DNA of 64,000 nt from Aliidiomarina quisquiliarum (GCF_023922585.1 NZ_JAMFTN010000017.1:164716-228715); one strand, 5' to 3'. Positions 19,102 to 32,127 are shown, numbered from the stretch's first letter. Numbers and translations: made by a program. The notes: generated from the letters alone by a model not told the origin.

Positions 19102-19779
19102 ATGTCCGACTTTTTAATTGCACCGTCTATTTTGTCTGCTGACTTTGCTCGTTTAGGTGAAGACGTAGAAAGAGTAATTTCAGCCGGTGCCGACGTGGTG
19201 CACTTCGATGTAATGGACAACCACTTTGTGCCCAACTTAACTTTTGGGCCAATGATGTGTAAGGCATTACGCGATTATGGCATAACCGCACCTATTGATG
19301 TTCATTTAATGGTGTCGCCGGTTGATTCGTTAATACCTGCCTTTGCGGAAGCGGGGGCAACCATGATTACGTTCCACCCGGAAGCATCGGTGCATATTGA
19401 CCGTACTTTACAATTGATTAAAGATTCTGGTTGCCAGGCGGGGTTGGTATTAAATCCTGCAACACCACTACATTACTTAGATTATGTAATGGATAAAGTA
19501 GATATTATTTTACTTATGTCGGTTAATCCTGGTTTTGGTGGCCAGTCGTTTATTCCCTCCACGTTAGAAAAATTACGTGCTGTGCGTAAACGTATCAATG
19601 ACAGCGGCCGTGCTATTCGCCTTGAAGTAGACGGTGGAGTGAAAGTAGATAATATTGGTGCTATAGCAGCTGCGGGCGCAGATATGTTTGTGGCGGGTAG
19701 CGCCATTTTCAACGCGCCAGATTACGCCCAAGTCATTACCGCAATGCGAGCTGAAATAGCCAAAGCAGTAAGAGAGTAA
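19102..19779 (+). CDS. rpe: ribulose-phosphate 3-epimerase
   Basis: Rpe interconverts ribulose 5-phosphate and xylulose 5-phosphate in the pentose phosphate pathway. The 225-residue TIM barrel has [15 protein letters not shown], the metal-binding [30 protein letters not shown] and the phosphate-binding DGGVK and GSAIF segments. It precedes trpS by 65 bases, an order also seen in enterobacteria, where gph lies between them. Confidence 0.97.
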   Translation: MSDFLIAPSILSADFARLGEDVERVISAGADVVHFDVMDNHFVPNLTFGPMMCKALRDYGITAPIDVHLMVSPVDSLIPAFAEAGATMITFHPEASVHIDRTLQLIKDSGCQAGLVLNPATPLHYLDYVMDKVDIILLMSVNPGFGGQSFIPSTLEKLRAVRKRINDSGRAIRLEVDGGVKVDNIGAIAAAGADMFVAGSAIFNAPDYAQVITAMRAEIAKAVRE

Positions 19780-19844
19780 CAGCTTTACACTAAGAAAGTG
19801 GTTCACTTAAATTTTATAACTTTAACAATGGAAGATAAAACAGC

Positions 19845-20852
19845 ATGAACAAACCTGTCGTATTAAGTGGCTGTCAGCCGTCGGGTCAGTTAACCATTGG
19901 TAACTATATGGGGGCCTTACGCCAGTGGGTTGGTATGCAAGACGATCATGACTGTTACTTTATGTTGGTAGATTTACATACTATTACGGTACGCCAAGAA
20001 CCGAAAGTATTGCAGAATGCTACGCTAGACGGTCTTGCTTTATATATGGCCTGTGGGCTTGATGCTGAGCGCAGTACGTTATTTTTGCAGTCGCATGTGC
20101 CGGCCCATTCACAGTTAGCGTGGGTACTAAGTTGCTATACCCAAATGGGCGAACTTAACCGTATGACTCAGTTTAAAGACAAGTCGTTGCGCCATGAGTC
20201 GAATATTAATGCGGGCCTGTTCACTTACCCAGTATTAATGGCAGCAGATATTTTGGTGTATGGTGCGAACCAAGTACCCGTGGGCGATGACCAAAAACAG
20301 CACTTAGAATTAAGCCGCGATGTGGCTACCCGTTTCAACAATATTTATGGCGATATTTTTGTGGTGCCCGAACCTTATATTCCACAACATGGCGCGCGTA
20401 TTATGAGCCTGCAAGATCCAACTAAAAAAATGTCAAAGTCGGACGAGAACCCGAACAACTATATTGGCTTGCTGGAAGACCCTAAACAGGTAGCAAAGAA
20501 AATAAAGCGTGCAGTAACCGACTCAGACGAGCAAGCACGTATTTACTTTGACCCACAGGAAAAAGCAGGGGTGTCGAACTTACTCACTTTGCTTTCAGGT
20601 GCTACGGGCCGTTCAATTGACGACCTAGTGCCTGACTATGAAGGGAAAATGTATGGTCATTTAAAAGGCGACGTAGCCGATGCCGTAGTTGCCTTTTTAG
20701 AGCCGCTGCAGGAAAAATATCATACCTTACGCGAAGATCGAGCACAGCTTGATAGTATTTTGCGGCTGGGGGCAGAAAAGGCTAGCGTGCGTGCTGAACA
20801 AACGCTGAAACAAGTATATGACGCAGTAGGTTTCGTGCCGCTGACTCGGTAG
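19845..20852 (+). CDS. trpS: tryptophanyl-tRNA synthetase
   Basis: TrpS charges tRNA-Trp. The 335-residue class I synthetase has the [21 protein letters not shown] nucleotide-binding start (the HIGH-like segment is TIGN) and the [10 protein letters not shown] signature. Tryptophan-site blocks MLVDLHTIT and [13 protein letters not shown] are intact. It follows rpe and is closed by a strong terminator. Confidence 0.97.
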   Translation: MNKPVVLSGCQPSGQLTIGNYMGALRQWVGMQDDHDCYFMLVDLHTITVRQEPKVLQNATLDGLALYMACGLDAERSTLFLQSHVPAHSQLAWVLSCYTQMGELNRMTQFKDKSLRHESNINAGLFTYPVLMAADILVYGANQVPVGDDQKQHLELSRDVATRFNNIYGDIFVVPEPYIPQHGARIMSLQDPTKKMSKSDENPNNYIGLLEDPKQVAKKIKRAVTDSDEQARIYFDPQEKAGVSNLLTLLSGATGRSIDDLVPDYEGKMYGHLKGDVADAVVAFLEPLQEKYHTLREDRAQLDSILRLGAEKASVRAEQTLKQVYDAVGFVPLTR

Positions 20853-20876
20853 CATAAGCGACTAAAATTTTGAATT

Positions 20877-20909
20877 AACACAGGGACCATTTAGGTCCCT
20901 GTGTTGTTT
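20877..20909 (+). terminator. terminator after trpS
   Basis: A perfect 12-bp stem (AACACAGGGACC with GGTCCCTGTGTT) encloses a 5-base loop and is followed by GTTTG. It lies 25 bases after the trpS stop, where transcription of rpe-trpS should end. Confidence 0.75.
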
Positions 20910-21124
20910 GCACTGCTAGTGCAAGAGGCGCTTTAAATTGTAACTAAATATCACGGGTGCGATTAAAAACAATCCATTGTAGGTGTTAAGAGTTACTATT
21001 TTATTATTATTGTTATAGCTGCCTTTTCATTGCTGATCTGTAGCGAATTTGTTGGTTGGTAGAACCACTAAGCTTCCGATATGCTACTAAAATAAAACAC
21101 ATCGCCTAATTAGGATCGCACTGC

Positions 21125-24100
21125 ATGAAACGTCCAATATTGTTGCCCAGCAAGCCTTTGTTGCTAGTCTCTTCTATCGCTCTTATTTTGCTGTCGGCAA
21201 GCCCAATGGTTGCAGCTGATCTTGTCACCAAGCCAAGAATTCAAGCCAACCTAACCGATATAGTTTCAATGAAAGGTCAGCCCAAGCACCGATTAGAAGT
21301 AGCCGAGCCTAGCTACTATATTGTCGAGCTAGAAGAGCCTGCGTTGGCTGCCTATGCAGGCACTATGCCGGGCTTAGCCGCAACGCAGCTAACAGAGCCG
21401 GCCAATGAGCGTTTAAACGTACATTCAATTGCCGCGCGGGAATATGGTGCTTTCTTAAATAGTCGGCAACAAAGCTTTGCTCAAGCTATGCAACGTCGCT
21501 TGCCAAGCGCTGAAATTGCTCAGCAATATACCACCGCTATTAATGCTGTAGCAGTGCGTACTTATGATCAAAATGCCATGGCCACATTGCGGTCTTTACC
21601 TGGCGTAAAGCGAGTGTATAAAAATGAAATGCGCCATGCCCAAATGGATACATCGATTGCCGCAATTTCAGCAACGCCCGTTTGGGATTTAGCCGGTGGA
21701 CGAGATCGTGCCGGTGAAGGCATTCGTATTGCGGTAATTGACTCGGGAATTCGCCCAGCAAACCCTATGTTTAGTGGGCAAGGTATGGCGGCACCAACAA
21801 CACGACCAGCAGACGACTATTGTGCGCTTACCGACATGTCATTTTGCAATAACAAGGTAATAGTGGCTCGATACAGTCAGCCTACCTTTACTATTAATTC
21901 GGCAGAGCACTTAAGCCCTTTAGACTATAGTGGCCATGGTTCCCATGTGGCGGGCACTGCTGCGGGAGCCTATGTAACTGCGCCGTACCAAGGCAATGAC
22001 ATTGCTATTTCTGGCGTTGCACCAGGGGCATATTTAATGGTGTATAAAGCATTGTTTGCTACACCAACCGAGCCGGGTTCTGGTAGTGACGTGATGCTAC
22101 TGGAAGCTTTAGAACATGCAGTGCGTGACGGCGCCGACGTAATAAATAACTCGTGGGGTGGTGGCCCAGGTGTTGACGGTACCGATAGTGTGTATAACTC
22201 GGTGTTTGCCAATATTGAAAGCGCAGGAGTGCTATTAGTAACAGCGGCTGGAAACGATGGTCCAGCAGAGCAAACTATAGGCTGCCCAGGTTGTGTTGAA
22301 CCGGGCATTACGGTTGCTGCAGGCGACATGGGGCGTGTTTTTGAGAATTTGGTTCAATATGGAAACAAAAGCTGGCTGGCTGTTCCTGGTGCTGGTGCGT
22401 TTAGTATTGCCACCGATTTAACGGCGAAGCTTACCTTAGCTAACCAAGTTGACGCGACAAATTCTTTAGCTTGCAGGCCCTTTGCAGAAAATAGTTTAGA
22501 CGCCACAATTGTATTGGTAGACCGAGGCGAATGTACCTTTGTAGAAAAGGCGACGAATGCTCAGAATGCGGGCGCTGTAGGCCTTATTGTCGCAAATAAC
22601 GAGCCAGGTACTATTAATATGGCGCTTGACGGCGTTACCCTACCTTCGGTTGCCATTAGCCAAACCGATGGGGCAGCTTTGCGCGCTAACTATATTGAAA
22701 ATGCGCCTATTACCATAACCAAAGCCATAGCAAAAATTAACCCAGCGGCTAAAAATAGAATGGCGTCTTTTAGTTCGCGTGGGCCAAATGGCAACAGTAC
22801 TTTCTTAAAGCCTGAAATTACTGCACCAGGGGTGGCTATATTGTCAGCAACGTCACCTGATCAAAGCGGAACTGACTTTGCTTTAAATAATGGTACAAGC
22901 ATGGCCACTCCACAAGTTGCTGGGGCGGCAGCGTTGCTTAAACAGCTACGGCCAGAGCTTAATGCGTTGCAGTTGAAGTCTATTTTAATGGGCACGGCAG
23001 AAACTAGACGTATGTTAGGAACTGGCAGCACCGAGTATGCAACGGCATTTGCACAGGGGGCGGGCTTCTTGAATGTTGCTGCTGCAGCACAAGCAACTTT
23101 TGCCCTGAATAAACCTTCAGTAATGTTAAACGGGTGCTTAGGTAACTGCACATTTACTCGTACAATTGCAAACTTAACGAACCAGTCTTTGTATTTGGAA
23201 CTTGATGTTTTAGTAGGATCTTCTCTTTTAAACACTCGCATTACTATCAATTCAGGTGCCACTTCAGCGCCAGTGACTACCTTAGAGTCGCCGGTTCAGC
23301 ACGACGTTCATATACCAGCAGGTGGTAGCGCTACCTTCACTGTTGAAATTGATAGTCACTTTGCCAAAGAAGGCTGGTTGTTCCCAACTTTAATTATTAG
23401 CGACACTAATGGAAACAGTCAGGAATACCCTATTGCATTGTCTAATGAGCGTGCCGACGACGCCCGCGTACTTGCCAGTGAAGTAACTTCTGGCGAACCC
23501 TCTTGGGGAGAAAAAGTTACAGTAGCCACATTATTCAGCGGTTCGAAAGATGGCGTGGAAAACAAATTAACGGTTCACTTTCCTGAAAACTTATCCATAA
23601 CGAATGTAACCGCCAATACGACAAACGCTACCGGTTCATTGGTGGCAAACAACACATTTGCCACTTGGACAGGGCGATTTGGTGCAGTGTCAGACAACAG
23701 TGTTATTCGGCAAATTCCAACGTTGGGTATGTCTTTACTTGATATGCCTGCAAATATGTTACTTGGCAGTGTGCAGTCGATTGGTTGCACTGAAGAAATA
23801 TGTGACGAAATGGTTATTCCAATTACTGGGCTTGGTGATTTAGGCGGCTTACCTTATAACGGAGACGTTTATGACACGGTCACTGTTTGGGAAAACGGAA
23901 TTATAGCGCCGGGCGATCAAACTGCAGTAAGTGCCACCTACTATAATTTAAGCATGCCAAATAGTGAGCGGCCGAATAATGTAATTGCCCCATTGTGGAG
24001 CGACTTTACGATCGGTGGTGACGTTGGCGGAGAAATTTATTTTGCTGCCATAACCTACGACGGTGATGAATATATAGTTATTGAATGGCACAACGCTAAA

Positions 24101-24841
24101 CTGTGGAGTGAATCGATTTCTGCGAGTGATCCTGGTTATACCTTTGCAGTTTGGATGCGTTTTGGCGCTGGAGTTGAGCCTCGTGTGTTATTTAACTACA
24201 TTGATATACCAAGCATGCCAGCTATTGCGACCATAGGAATTGAAGATATTTACGGTACGAGTGGTGTGCAGCGTTACTTTGACGGCGACGGCATTGGCGT
24301 AAGTACGGGGACCGCACTAGAAGCAATTATGGACGCTAGCGTTAGTCAAGTGGTGCTAAACTACGAAATTGCTTTAAATGAAGGACATAACTTTACGGCA
24401 ACAACGGAATGGAATACCGCGGTTTCAGTAGACGTACTAGGGCAGTTACCTGCAGCGTTACAAGAAGCTTTTGGCACAGCTGTTGGAACCACAAGTAACG
24501 GCACCTTTGAGGCCTTTACCCCTATTCGCATTCAGCCTACTGGGGCGCGTAAGCTTGAAATAACTAGTAGTACCAATAATGGTAAAGTTGATGTGATAGG
24601 CGCTAAAAGTATTCGCTTTACACCAGATGTGAAGTTTACTGGAACAGAAGTTGTAAGATACCGTCTAGTAGACGAAGCTAACAATAAAACCCAAGAGTAT
24701 ACGGTTAGCTTTACGGTTGAAGCAAAGCCTGAAGGTAGTAAAAAATGGTATGAAGGTGGTTTAGGCGTTATATTTGGAATGGGTGTTATGGCACTAGGTT
24801 TTGTGCGCTTAAGCAAGCGGAGCAAACTGCAGAGCATGTAA
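21125..24841 (+). CDS. secreted subtilisin-like S8 peptidase with PA domain and C-terminal anchor
   Basis: This 1238-residue exoprotease has a signal peptide (to about residue 31), an I9-type propeptide (about 60-170) and an S8 catalytic domain. The triad is Asp206 (AVIDSGI), His271 (GHGSHVAGT) and Ser592 (NGTSMATP), with oxyanion Asn377 (AAGNDGP). A PA insert (about 440-525) precedes the catalytic Ser. After about residue 660 come beta-rich C-terminal domains. The last 35 residues read SKKWYEGGLGVIFGMG and end in a membrane helix plus RLSKRSK. This resembles GlyGly-CTERM sorting signals cut by rhombosortase, though it is not a perfect match. AGGA precedes the ATG. It probably feeds peptides to the DPPIV and PrlC encoded nearby. 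Confidence 0.92.
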   Translation: MKRPILLPSKPLLLVSSIALILLSASPMVAADLVTKPRIQANLTDIVSMKGQPKHRLEVAEPSYYIVELEEPALAAYAGTMPGLAATQLTEPANERLNVHSIAAREYGAFLNSRQQSFAQAMQRRLPSAEIAQQYTTAINAVAVRTYDQNAMATLRSLPGVKRVYKNEMRHAQMDTSIAAISATPVWDLAGGRDRAGEGIRIAVIDSGIRPANPMFSGQGMAAPTTRPADDYCALTDMSFCNNKVIVARYSQPTFTINSAEHLSPLDYSGHGSHVAGTAAGAYVTAPYQGNDIAISGVAPGAYLMVYKALFATPTEPGSGSDVMLLEALEHAVRDGADVINNSWGGGPGVDGTDSVYNSVFANIESAGVLLVTAAGNDGPAEQTIGCPGCVEPGITVAAGDMGRVFENLVQYGNKSWLAVPGAGAFSIATDLTAKLTLANQVDATNSLACRPFAENSLDATIVLVDRGECTFVEKATNAQNAGAVGLIVANNEPGTINMALDGVTLPSVAISQTDGAALRANYIENAPITITKAIAKINPAAKNRMASFSSRGPNGNSTFLKPEITAPGVAILSATSPDQSGTDFALNNGTSMATPQVAGAAALLKQLRPELNALQLKSILMGTAETRRMLGTGSTEYATAFAQGAGFLNVAAAAQATFALNKPSVMLNGCLGNCTFTRTIANLTNQSLYLELDVLVGSSLLNTRITINSGATSAPVTTLESPVQHDVHIPAGGSATFTVEIDSHFAKEGWLFPTLIISDTNGNSQEYPIALSNERADDARVLASEVTSGEPSWGEKVTVATLFSGSKDGVENKLTVHFPENLSITNVTANTTNATGSLVANNTFATWTGRFGAVSDNSVIRQIPTLGMSLLDMPANMLLGSVQSIGCTEEICDEMVIPITGLGDLGGLPYNGDVYDTVTVWENGIIAPGDQTAVSATYYNLSMPNSERPNNVIAPLWSDFTIGGDVGGEIYFAAITYDGDEYIVIEWHNAKLWSESISASDPGYTFAVWMRFGAGVEPRVLFNYIDIPSMPAIATIGIEDIYGTSGVQRYFDGDGIGVSTGTALEAIMDASVSQVVLNYEIALNEGHNFTATTEWNTAVSVDVLGQLPAALQEAFGTAVGTTSNGTFEAFTPIRIQPTGARKLEITSSTNNGKVDVIGAKSIRFTPDVKFTGTEVVRYRLVDEANNKTQEYTVSFTVEAKPEGSKKWYEGGLGVIFGMGVMALGFVRLSKRSKLQSM

Positions 24842-24860
24842 TAGCCTTGCCAATTTAAGC

Positions 24861-24899
24861 AAAGCCTGGTGTCGCGAATTGAAGTGGCCCAGGCTTTTT
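24861..24899 (+). terminator. terminator after the S8 peptidase gene
   Basis: AAAGCCTGG (24861-24869) pairs with CCAGGCTTT (24889-24897) and is followed by two more T residues. It is a typical intrinsic terminator 20 bases after the stop codon. Confidence 0.8.
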
Positions 24900-25062
24900 G
24901 CTGTTGGCTGACAAATATTATCTTGTATATGAGTTTAGCTGTATGGTGCACTTGCTGCGATGTTTTGACGAATAACTGGCCGAGGCTTTTGCAAGAATAA
25001 AGCCTTGCTATACCGCTAGCGAATAATGAATAATATGCACGACCAGTTTAAGAGGATACGTT

Positions 25063-26256
25063 TTGAACTATCAGCAATTCCAAGCCTTATGCGATAGTAC
25101 GACGCAAGGACAGCTCACGCTGCTAGATCGGCGATTCAACAGTTTGCTTATTAGTTTAAGCTTTGCTCGAAAGCTAAATGCAAATAGTGTGGCGCTTGAA
25201 GCAGAAGAGGTTGTAAGTCAGCGGGCGTTGCTTGAAGTAGAGCGGCGCCGACAAGATGAGCGAGATCGCGCTTTAGCATCGCAACGCTATCAGCAAAAAG
25301 CAGCCAGTGCAGAGTTGCATGAGCGAATTTTTAATTTAATTCGTGACTCAATCGCGCAGCCAGAGCAATTGCGTGCTCGAGTACTCGACATTTCTGATGA
25401 TGCCATTAACTTAATTGACAATTTATATACCCGCGCCGTTTCTATACGCAAGCTAGAAGAATACACGCCGAACTTACCGTGGCTTGAAGAAGATTTAATA
25501 CGAGCAGTAAACTTACCACCTTTCGCCGATTCTAAAGACACTAAGCGGGTAAAAGTAACCTCGGTACGCAATGCTATGGGCTTTATTGGCTCAGAAGACT
25601 TAGGTATTTTAGTGCCCGCATATACCATGCAATACTTATTGCCGAATTCTATTGAACCATTTAATTTATTAAGCCAAAAAATTTGGGAACATGCTTTGGG
25701 TACGGCTAATACTGCACAAGTGCTTGCCGAGCTCGATGGCGACATGAATCCGAGCATGGCATTTATAATGGGCATGTTTCATGGCCTTGGGAAGGGGGCG
25801 CTGGCACGCTTGTACACCCAATGTTTCGATGATATTAAACGCAACTTATTGCAAGAATTACGGCAAGCAGGTCGTTCGGTTAGTTATAATGCTCTGTTGC
25901 AACTAGGGCCGTCTGAACTTTACTTGCGCAACTTTATGCTGCATTTTTCACATCAATATACAGCCAAATTATTTGCCAGCATGAACTTTCGCTTTATTCC
26001 ATTTCAAGCTGTTTATGAAGACTTTGCTAAAGCGAAAAACGTTAACGAATTGAATGGGCTGGCCCGTAATTTGTACCAAGCACAACGCTATTCGCAATTT
26101 AGAATGATGTATAGTGCTAACTTTGCAACAGCCGAAGACGGCAAAACCTTGTGCAAAGATGCCGGCTTGCAGTTGCCCGCTTTAGACGTGTTACGCGGAG
26201 TAAACTTAAAGCGTTTACGTTTAAGACGTGGTGCAGCCGCTGACCCTAACCGCTAG
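25063..26256 (+). CDS. HDOD domain protein
   Basis: The 397-residue protein has a charged coiled-coil-like N-terminal part (about 45-110, rich in Arg/Glu/Gln) and a central HDOD region (about 120-320). The HDOD region is recognised by LPPFADSKDTKRVKVTSVRNAM, IWEHALGTANTAQVLAE and FIMGMFHGLGKGAL, which resemble the helices of degenerate HD domains. HDOD proteins are signalling scaffolds without conserved hydrolase residues. The start is TTG 25063 with GAGGA eight bases upstream. It stands alone before the ast operon. Confidence 0.8.
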   Translation: MNYQQFQALCDSTTQGQLTLLDRRFNSLLISLSFARKLNANSVALEAEEVVSQRALLEVERRRQDERDRALASQRYQQKAASAELHERIFNLIRDSIAQPEQLRARVLDISDDAINLIDNLYTRAVSIRKLEEYTPNLPWLEEDLIRAVNLPPFADSKDTKRVKVTSVRNAMGFIGSEDLGILVPAYTMQYLLPNSIEPFNLLSQKIWEHALGTANTAQVLAELDGDMNPSMAFIMGMFHGLGKGALARLYTQCFDDIKRNLLQELRQAGRSVSYNALLQLGPSELYLRNFMLHFSHQYTAKLFASMNFRFIPFQAVYEDFAKAKNVNELNGLARNLYQAQRYSQFRMMYSANFATAEDGKTLCKDAGLQLPALDVLRGVNLKRLRLRRGAAADPNR

Positions 26257-26276
26257 CGCATAATTATGCGCTAACG
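26251..26276. promoter_or_regulatory. 20-bp perfect palindrome, candidate ArgR operator or terminator
   Basis: TAGCGCATAATTATGCGCTA (26254-26273) is a perfect palindrome, extended by two more pairs after one mismatch. Its core GCATAATTATGC is close to ArgR (ARG box) half-site pairs, and it lies about 150 bases before astC, an arginine catabolism gene. It also includes the stop codon of the HDOD gene and lacks a T run, so a terminator role is less likely but possible. Confidence 0.45.
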
Positions 26277-26327
26277 GTGCAAATCTAAATTACTTTAAAA
26301 CCCCTTTCGTTTCAACGGCTTACCTAG

Positions 26328-26356
26328 CAGACATTTGTTAATGTTCATGCGATAAT
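26328..26356 (+). promoter_or_regulatory. candidate promoter for the ast operon
   Basis: CAGACA (26328-26333) and GATAAT (26351-26356) are separated by 17 bases and lie 68 bases before the astC start. The -35 is weak and the -10 good, as expected of an activated promoter. Confidence 0.4.
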
Positions 26357-26372
26357 GCACTCCTCATTCTAA

Positions 26373-27652
<1,280 letters not shown>

Positions 27653-27653
<1 letters not shown>

Positions 27654-28666
27654 TGATTGTTGTTCGCCCTATTCGGGCAAGCGATTACGAAGCCCTTTAT
27701 CAATGTGCGGTGGAGTCGGGTTTCGGCTTCACCTCGCTGCCGGTGGATGAAGAACTATTACGCCGCCGTATTGATAAGGCTGAAAGGTCTTTTGCTTTAG
27801 AGCATTTAACGGCTCCGGGTGAAGAGGGCTATTTGTTTGTTATGGAAAACTTAAACACCCAGGAAGTGCTGGGTGTGAGTGCCATAGAAGCTGGAGTAGG
27901 ACTTTCAGATGCTTTTTGGCATTACCGTTTAGGCAAAGAAGCACATCATTCTGCTCAACACAGCGTTCATCGGGTGCTAGACACATTAACTCTTTGTAAC
28001 GATTACACCGGTTATAGCGAGCTATGTACGCTATTTTTACGTGAGCCCTTCCGAGAAAACCGCAATGGTCGTGTGCTGTCTAAATTTCGAATGTTATTTT
28101 TAGCTCAATTCCGTGAGCGTTTTGCTAAAAACATTATTGCAGAAATGCGTGGTGTGTCAGACGCTGACGGCAACTCGCCATTTTGGGGTTGGTTGCAAAA
28201 GCACTTCTTTGGCATGGAATTTTGTAAAGTTGACTACTTAACCGGCATTGGCGACAAAACCTTTATTTCCGAGCTCATGCCGCGGCACCCTATTTATTTA
28301 AGTTTGCTTGATGAAGCAGCCCAAAAAGTAGTGGGTGTGGTGCATGAAAATACAGTGCCAGCGTTAAATTTACTTAAGTCAGAAGGCTTTTCATTTCGTG
28401 GTTATGTAGATATTTTTGATGCCGGCCCTACGATAGAAGGCCGTGTGAAGTACCTGAAAACGGTGCGCGCAAGCCGTTTGCGTACAGTAAAAATAGGCCG
28501 CGTAAGCCCCTCGGAAACGGTGTTGGCATGTAACCTTGAATTACAAAACTTTCGCGCGCTACAGGCCGAAGTTGATCTGAATGACGAGCAAGTAATGATT
28601 ACACCTGAAGTTGCCGACGCTTTGCTGGTGTCGAATGGCGACAAAATTCGGGTTGCACCATTTTAA
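27653..28666 (+). CDS. astA: arginine N-succinyltransferase
   Basis: AstA transfers succinyl from succinyl-CoA to arginine, the first step of the AST pathway. The 337-residue product has the family N-terminus IVVRPIRASDYEALYQCAVESGFGFTSLP, the FREPFR-NRNGRVLSKFRMLFLA region in the form LREPFRENRNGRVLSKFR, EMRGVSDADGNSPFW and YLTGIGDKTFISELMPRHPIY. The start overlaps the astC stop by one base. Confidence 0.96.
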
Positions 28667-30151
<1,485 letters not shown>

Positions 30152-30201
30152 AGTATCGTAGGCAAGAAGCAGGCTGTATTAACTCAAAATAAGGGGTCGC
30201 G

Positions 30202-30552
30202 ATGATTTTAGAAACTGATGGCTATGTTGAGCTGATTCAGTATTTGACCGAGCACTTAAGCATTTTTACTGAGCCTGCGCCTACGGCAGAGCAGGCTGAA
30301 GAAACAGTACGTGAATGTTTTGAAGCGCAGCTAGCTAATAGTATTATTTTGGTTAACCAGCAGCATGAAATAGACACTGCCACGCGGCTAGAAATAGTGC
30401 GCGAGGCTGATGGCATATTATATGACCTAGAAGAAGTGCTCGCTTCGGTGCTCGACACCAGGCCAGGCCAGCAACAACAAGCATTTATTAAAGAGTTTGT
30501 TGGTTTGGTTAAAAACCTTTTTGATTGTGAGTTAAGTAAACAAGGGCTTTAA
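30202..30552 (+). CDS. DUF3802 family protein
   Basis: This 116-residue, mostly acidic and helical protein matches the DUF3802 family found in marine gammaproteobacteria (GYVELIQYLTEHLSIF, VRECFEAQLANSIILV, EADGILYDLEEVLASVL). Its function is unknown. It has a good AAGGGG site, follows astD by 50 bases and is 4 bases before the OsmC gene, so it is probably in the ast transcript. Confidence 0.8.
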   Translation: MILETDGYVELIQYLTEHLSIFTEPAPTAEQAEETVRECFEAQLANSIILVNQQHEIDTATRLEIVREADGILYDLEEVLASVLDTRPGQQQQAFIKEFVGLVKNLFDCELSKQGL

Positions 30553-30556
30553 AATA

Positions 30557-30961
30557 ATGGAAGCACGTGTTCAGTGGTTAAGTGACCTAACCTTTGTTGC
30601 CACCAGTGGCAGCGGTCATCAAGTAGTGATGGATGGAAATAGTGGCAAGCTTGCGGCTAGCCCTATGGAAATGGTGTTAATGGCGGCAGGTAGCTGTGCG
30701 TCGGTTGACGTAGTTAGCATTTTGCAAAAGGCCCGCCAAAATGTTCGGGCCTGTGAAGTGCAGCTTACGGCAGAGCGGGCAGATACCACACCCGCAGTAT
30801 TTACTAAAATGAACCTTCACTTTGTTGTTACAGGTGAAAATGTTAGTGAAACCCATGTAGAGCGGGCAGTAAGTTTATCGGCCGATAAGTATTGCTCGGT
30901 GTCTATTATGTTAGGCCACAGCGTTGAAGTAACCCACAGCTTTGAAGTAGTTTCTAGCTAA
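30557..30961 (+). CDS. OsmC-family protein, YhfA-like
   Basis: The 134-residue product aligns along its length with E. coli YhfA: MDGNSGKLAASPMEMVLMAAGSCASVDVVSILQK, then ADTTPAVF and DKYCSVSIMLGHSVEVTHSFEVV. OsmC relatives reduce organic hydroperoxides with two cysteines. Here the candidates are the Cys in GSCASVD and the Cys in KYCSVS, so peroxidase activity is possible but not shown. As in E. coli it sits next to prkB, here convergent. Confidence 0.88.
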   Translation: MEARVQWLSDLTFVATSGSGHQVVMDGNSGKLAASPMEMVLMAAGSCASVDVVSILQKARQNVRACEVQLTAERADTTPAVFTKMNLHFVVTGENVSETHVERAVSLSADKYCSVSIMLGHSVEVTHSFEVVSS

Positions 30962-30984
30962 GGCTACAGTTGGTTTGGTTAAGG

Positions 30985-31845
30985 CTAACGCCGCTCTATT
31001 AAGTCTTTAATGAGTGGCGTTAGAATAAGCTCCATCGCTAGCCCCATTTTACCGCCTGGTACCACCAAGGTATTGATACGCGACATAAAAGAGCCGTCGA
31101 TCATTTGTAAGTAATAAGGAAAGTCGACACCCTGTACACCACGAAAGCGTATGACCACAAAACTCTCGTCCATAGAAGGAATGTCTTTGGCGCTAAAGGG
31201 ATTAGAGGTGTCTACCGTTGGTACCCGCTGAAAGTTAATATGGGTGCGGCTAAACTGCGGCACTATATGGTGAATATAGTCTTCCATGCTGCGAACAATG
31301 CTTTGGGTAACCGCTTCGCGTGAATGGCCTCGTTCCGAAGTGTCGCGTAATAGTTTTTGAATCCACTCCAAGTTAACAATGGGCACCATGCCAATAAGTA
31401 AATCAACGTGTTTGCCCACATCGTAGTCTTCGCCTGCAACCCCACCATGTAACCCTTCATAAAAAAGCAAGTCGGTATTCTCCGGGATTTTTTCCCAAGG
31501 GGTAAAGGTGCCGGGCATTTGGTTATAGGGAACGGCATCGTCGAAACTATGTAGGTAACGCCTGGTTTTACCGTAACCGGCTTCGCCATACTCACGAAAA
31601 AGCTGCTCGAGCGACTCAAAGTCGTTCGCTTCTGGGCCAAAGTAGCTAATGTGTTTTCCTTTGGCTTGTGCCTTCCGAATAGCAACGTCCATTTCTGGCC
31701 GTGAATAGCGATGAAAACTGTCACCTTCAATAAATGCAGCGTTTACTTGCAGGTGCCGAAAAATATGGCGTACGGCCTGGCTGGTGGTTGTGGTACCCGA
31801 GCCAGATGAACCTGTAACGGCAATAATGGGGTGCTTGACTGACAT
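30985..31845 (-). CDS. prkB: phosphoribulokinase-like kinase PrkB
   Basis: The 286-residue protein has the P-loop GSSGSGTTTTSQAV and the PRK/uridine-kinase fold seen in E. coli PrkB, with FIEGDSFHRYSRPEMD, FYEGLHGGV and the long family-specific C-terminus ending MELILTPLIKDLIERR. There are no other Calvin-cycle genes here, so the in vivo substrate is unclear despite the family name. It has its own direction opposite the OsmC gene. Confidence 0.92.
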   Translation of the reverse strand: MSVKHPIIAVTGSSGSGTTTTSQAVRHIFRHLQVNAAFIEGDSFHRYSRPEMDVAIRKAQAKGKHISYFGPEANDFESLEQLFREYGEAGYGKTRRYLHSFDDAVPYNQMPGTFTPWEKIPENTDLLFYEGLHGGVAGEDYDVGKHVDLLIGMVPIVNLEWIQKLLRDTSERGHSREAVTQSIVRSMEDYIHHIVPQFSRTHINFQRVPTVDTSNPFSAKDIPSMDESFVVIRFRGVQGVDFPYYLQMIDGSFMSRINTLVVPGGKMGLAMELILTPLIKDLIERR

Positions 31846-31876
31846 ATAATCCCTTTTTTATTATTTTGGGCAATTT

Positions 31877-32107
31877 TTAGTAGTGCGGTGGACGTTCATC
31901 GGCAGGGTTAAACGGCTCGCCTGGGTCTGAGTTGTCTAACGGGGCTACTTTTTCTGCTAGCAAACGCAAATAGCGTTGCATAGTTTGTAGTTCGATATTT
32001 TGTTCGCGTACTAATTGCTCCAGTGCATCTATGGTGTCGTCTTGAAACGCTAGCTTTGTTTCTAAGTCGTCGAGTCGTGTAGTCAGTTCGGTTAAGTTAA
32101 GTTTCAT
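31877..32107 (-). CDS. slyX: SlyX family protein
   Basis: This 76-residue coiled-coil protein matches SlyX: LTTRLDDLETKLAFQDDTIDALEQLVREQNIELQTMQRYLRLLAEK and the C-terminal RPPHY. Its function is unknown; in enterobacteria the gene neighbours fkpA and slyD. I start at ATG 32107, where the family homology begins; the longer frame from 32167 overlaps the preceding WD40-like gene. Confidence 0.92.
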   Translation of the reverse strand: MKLNLTELTTRLDDLETKLAFQDDTIDALEQLVREQNIELQTMQRYLRLLAEKVAPLDNSDPGEPFNPADERPPHY

Positions 32108-32127
32108 GTTTGTCCAAGTTCGCGGCA

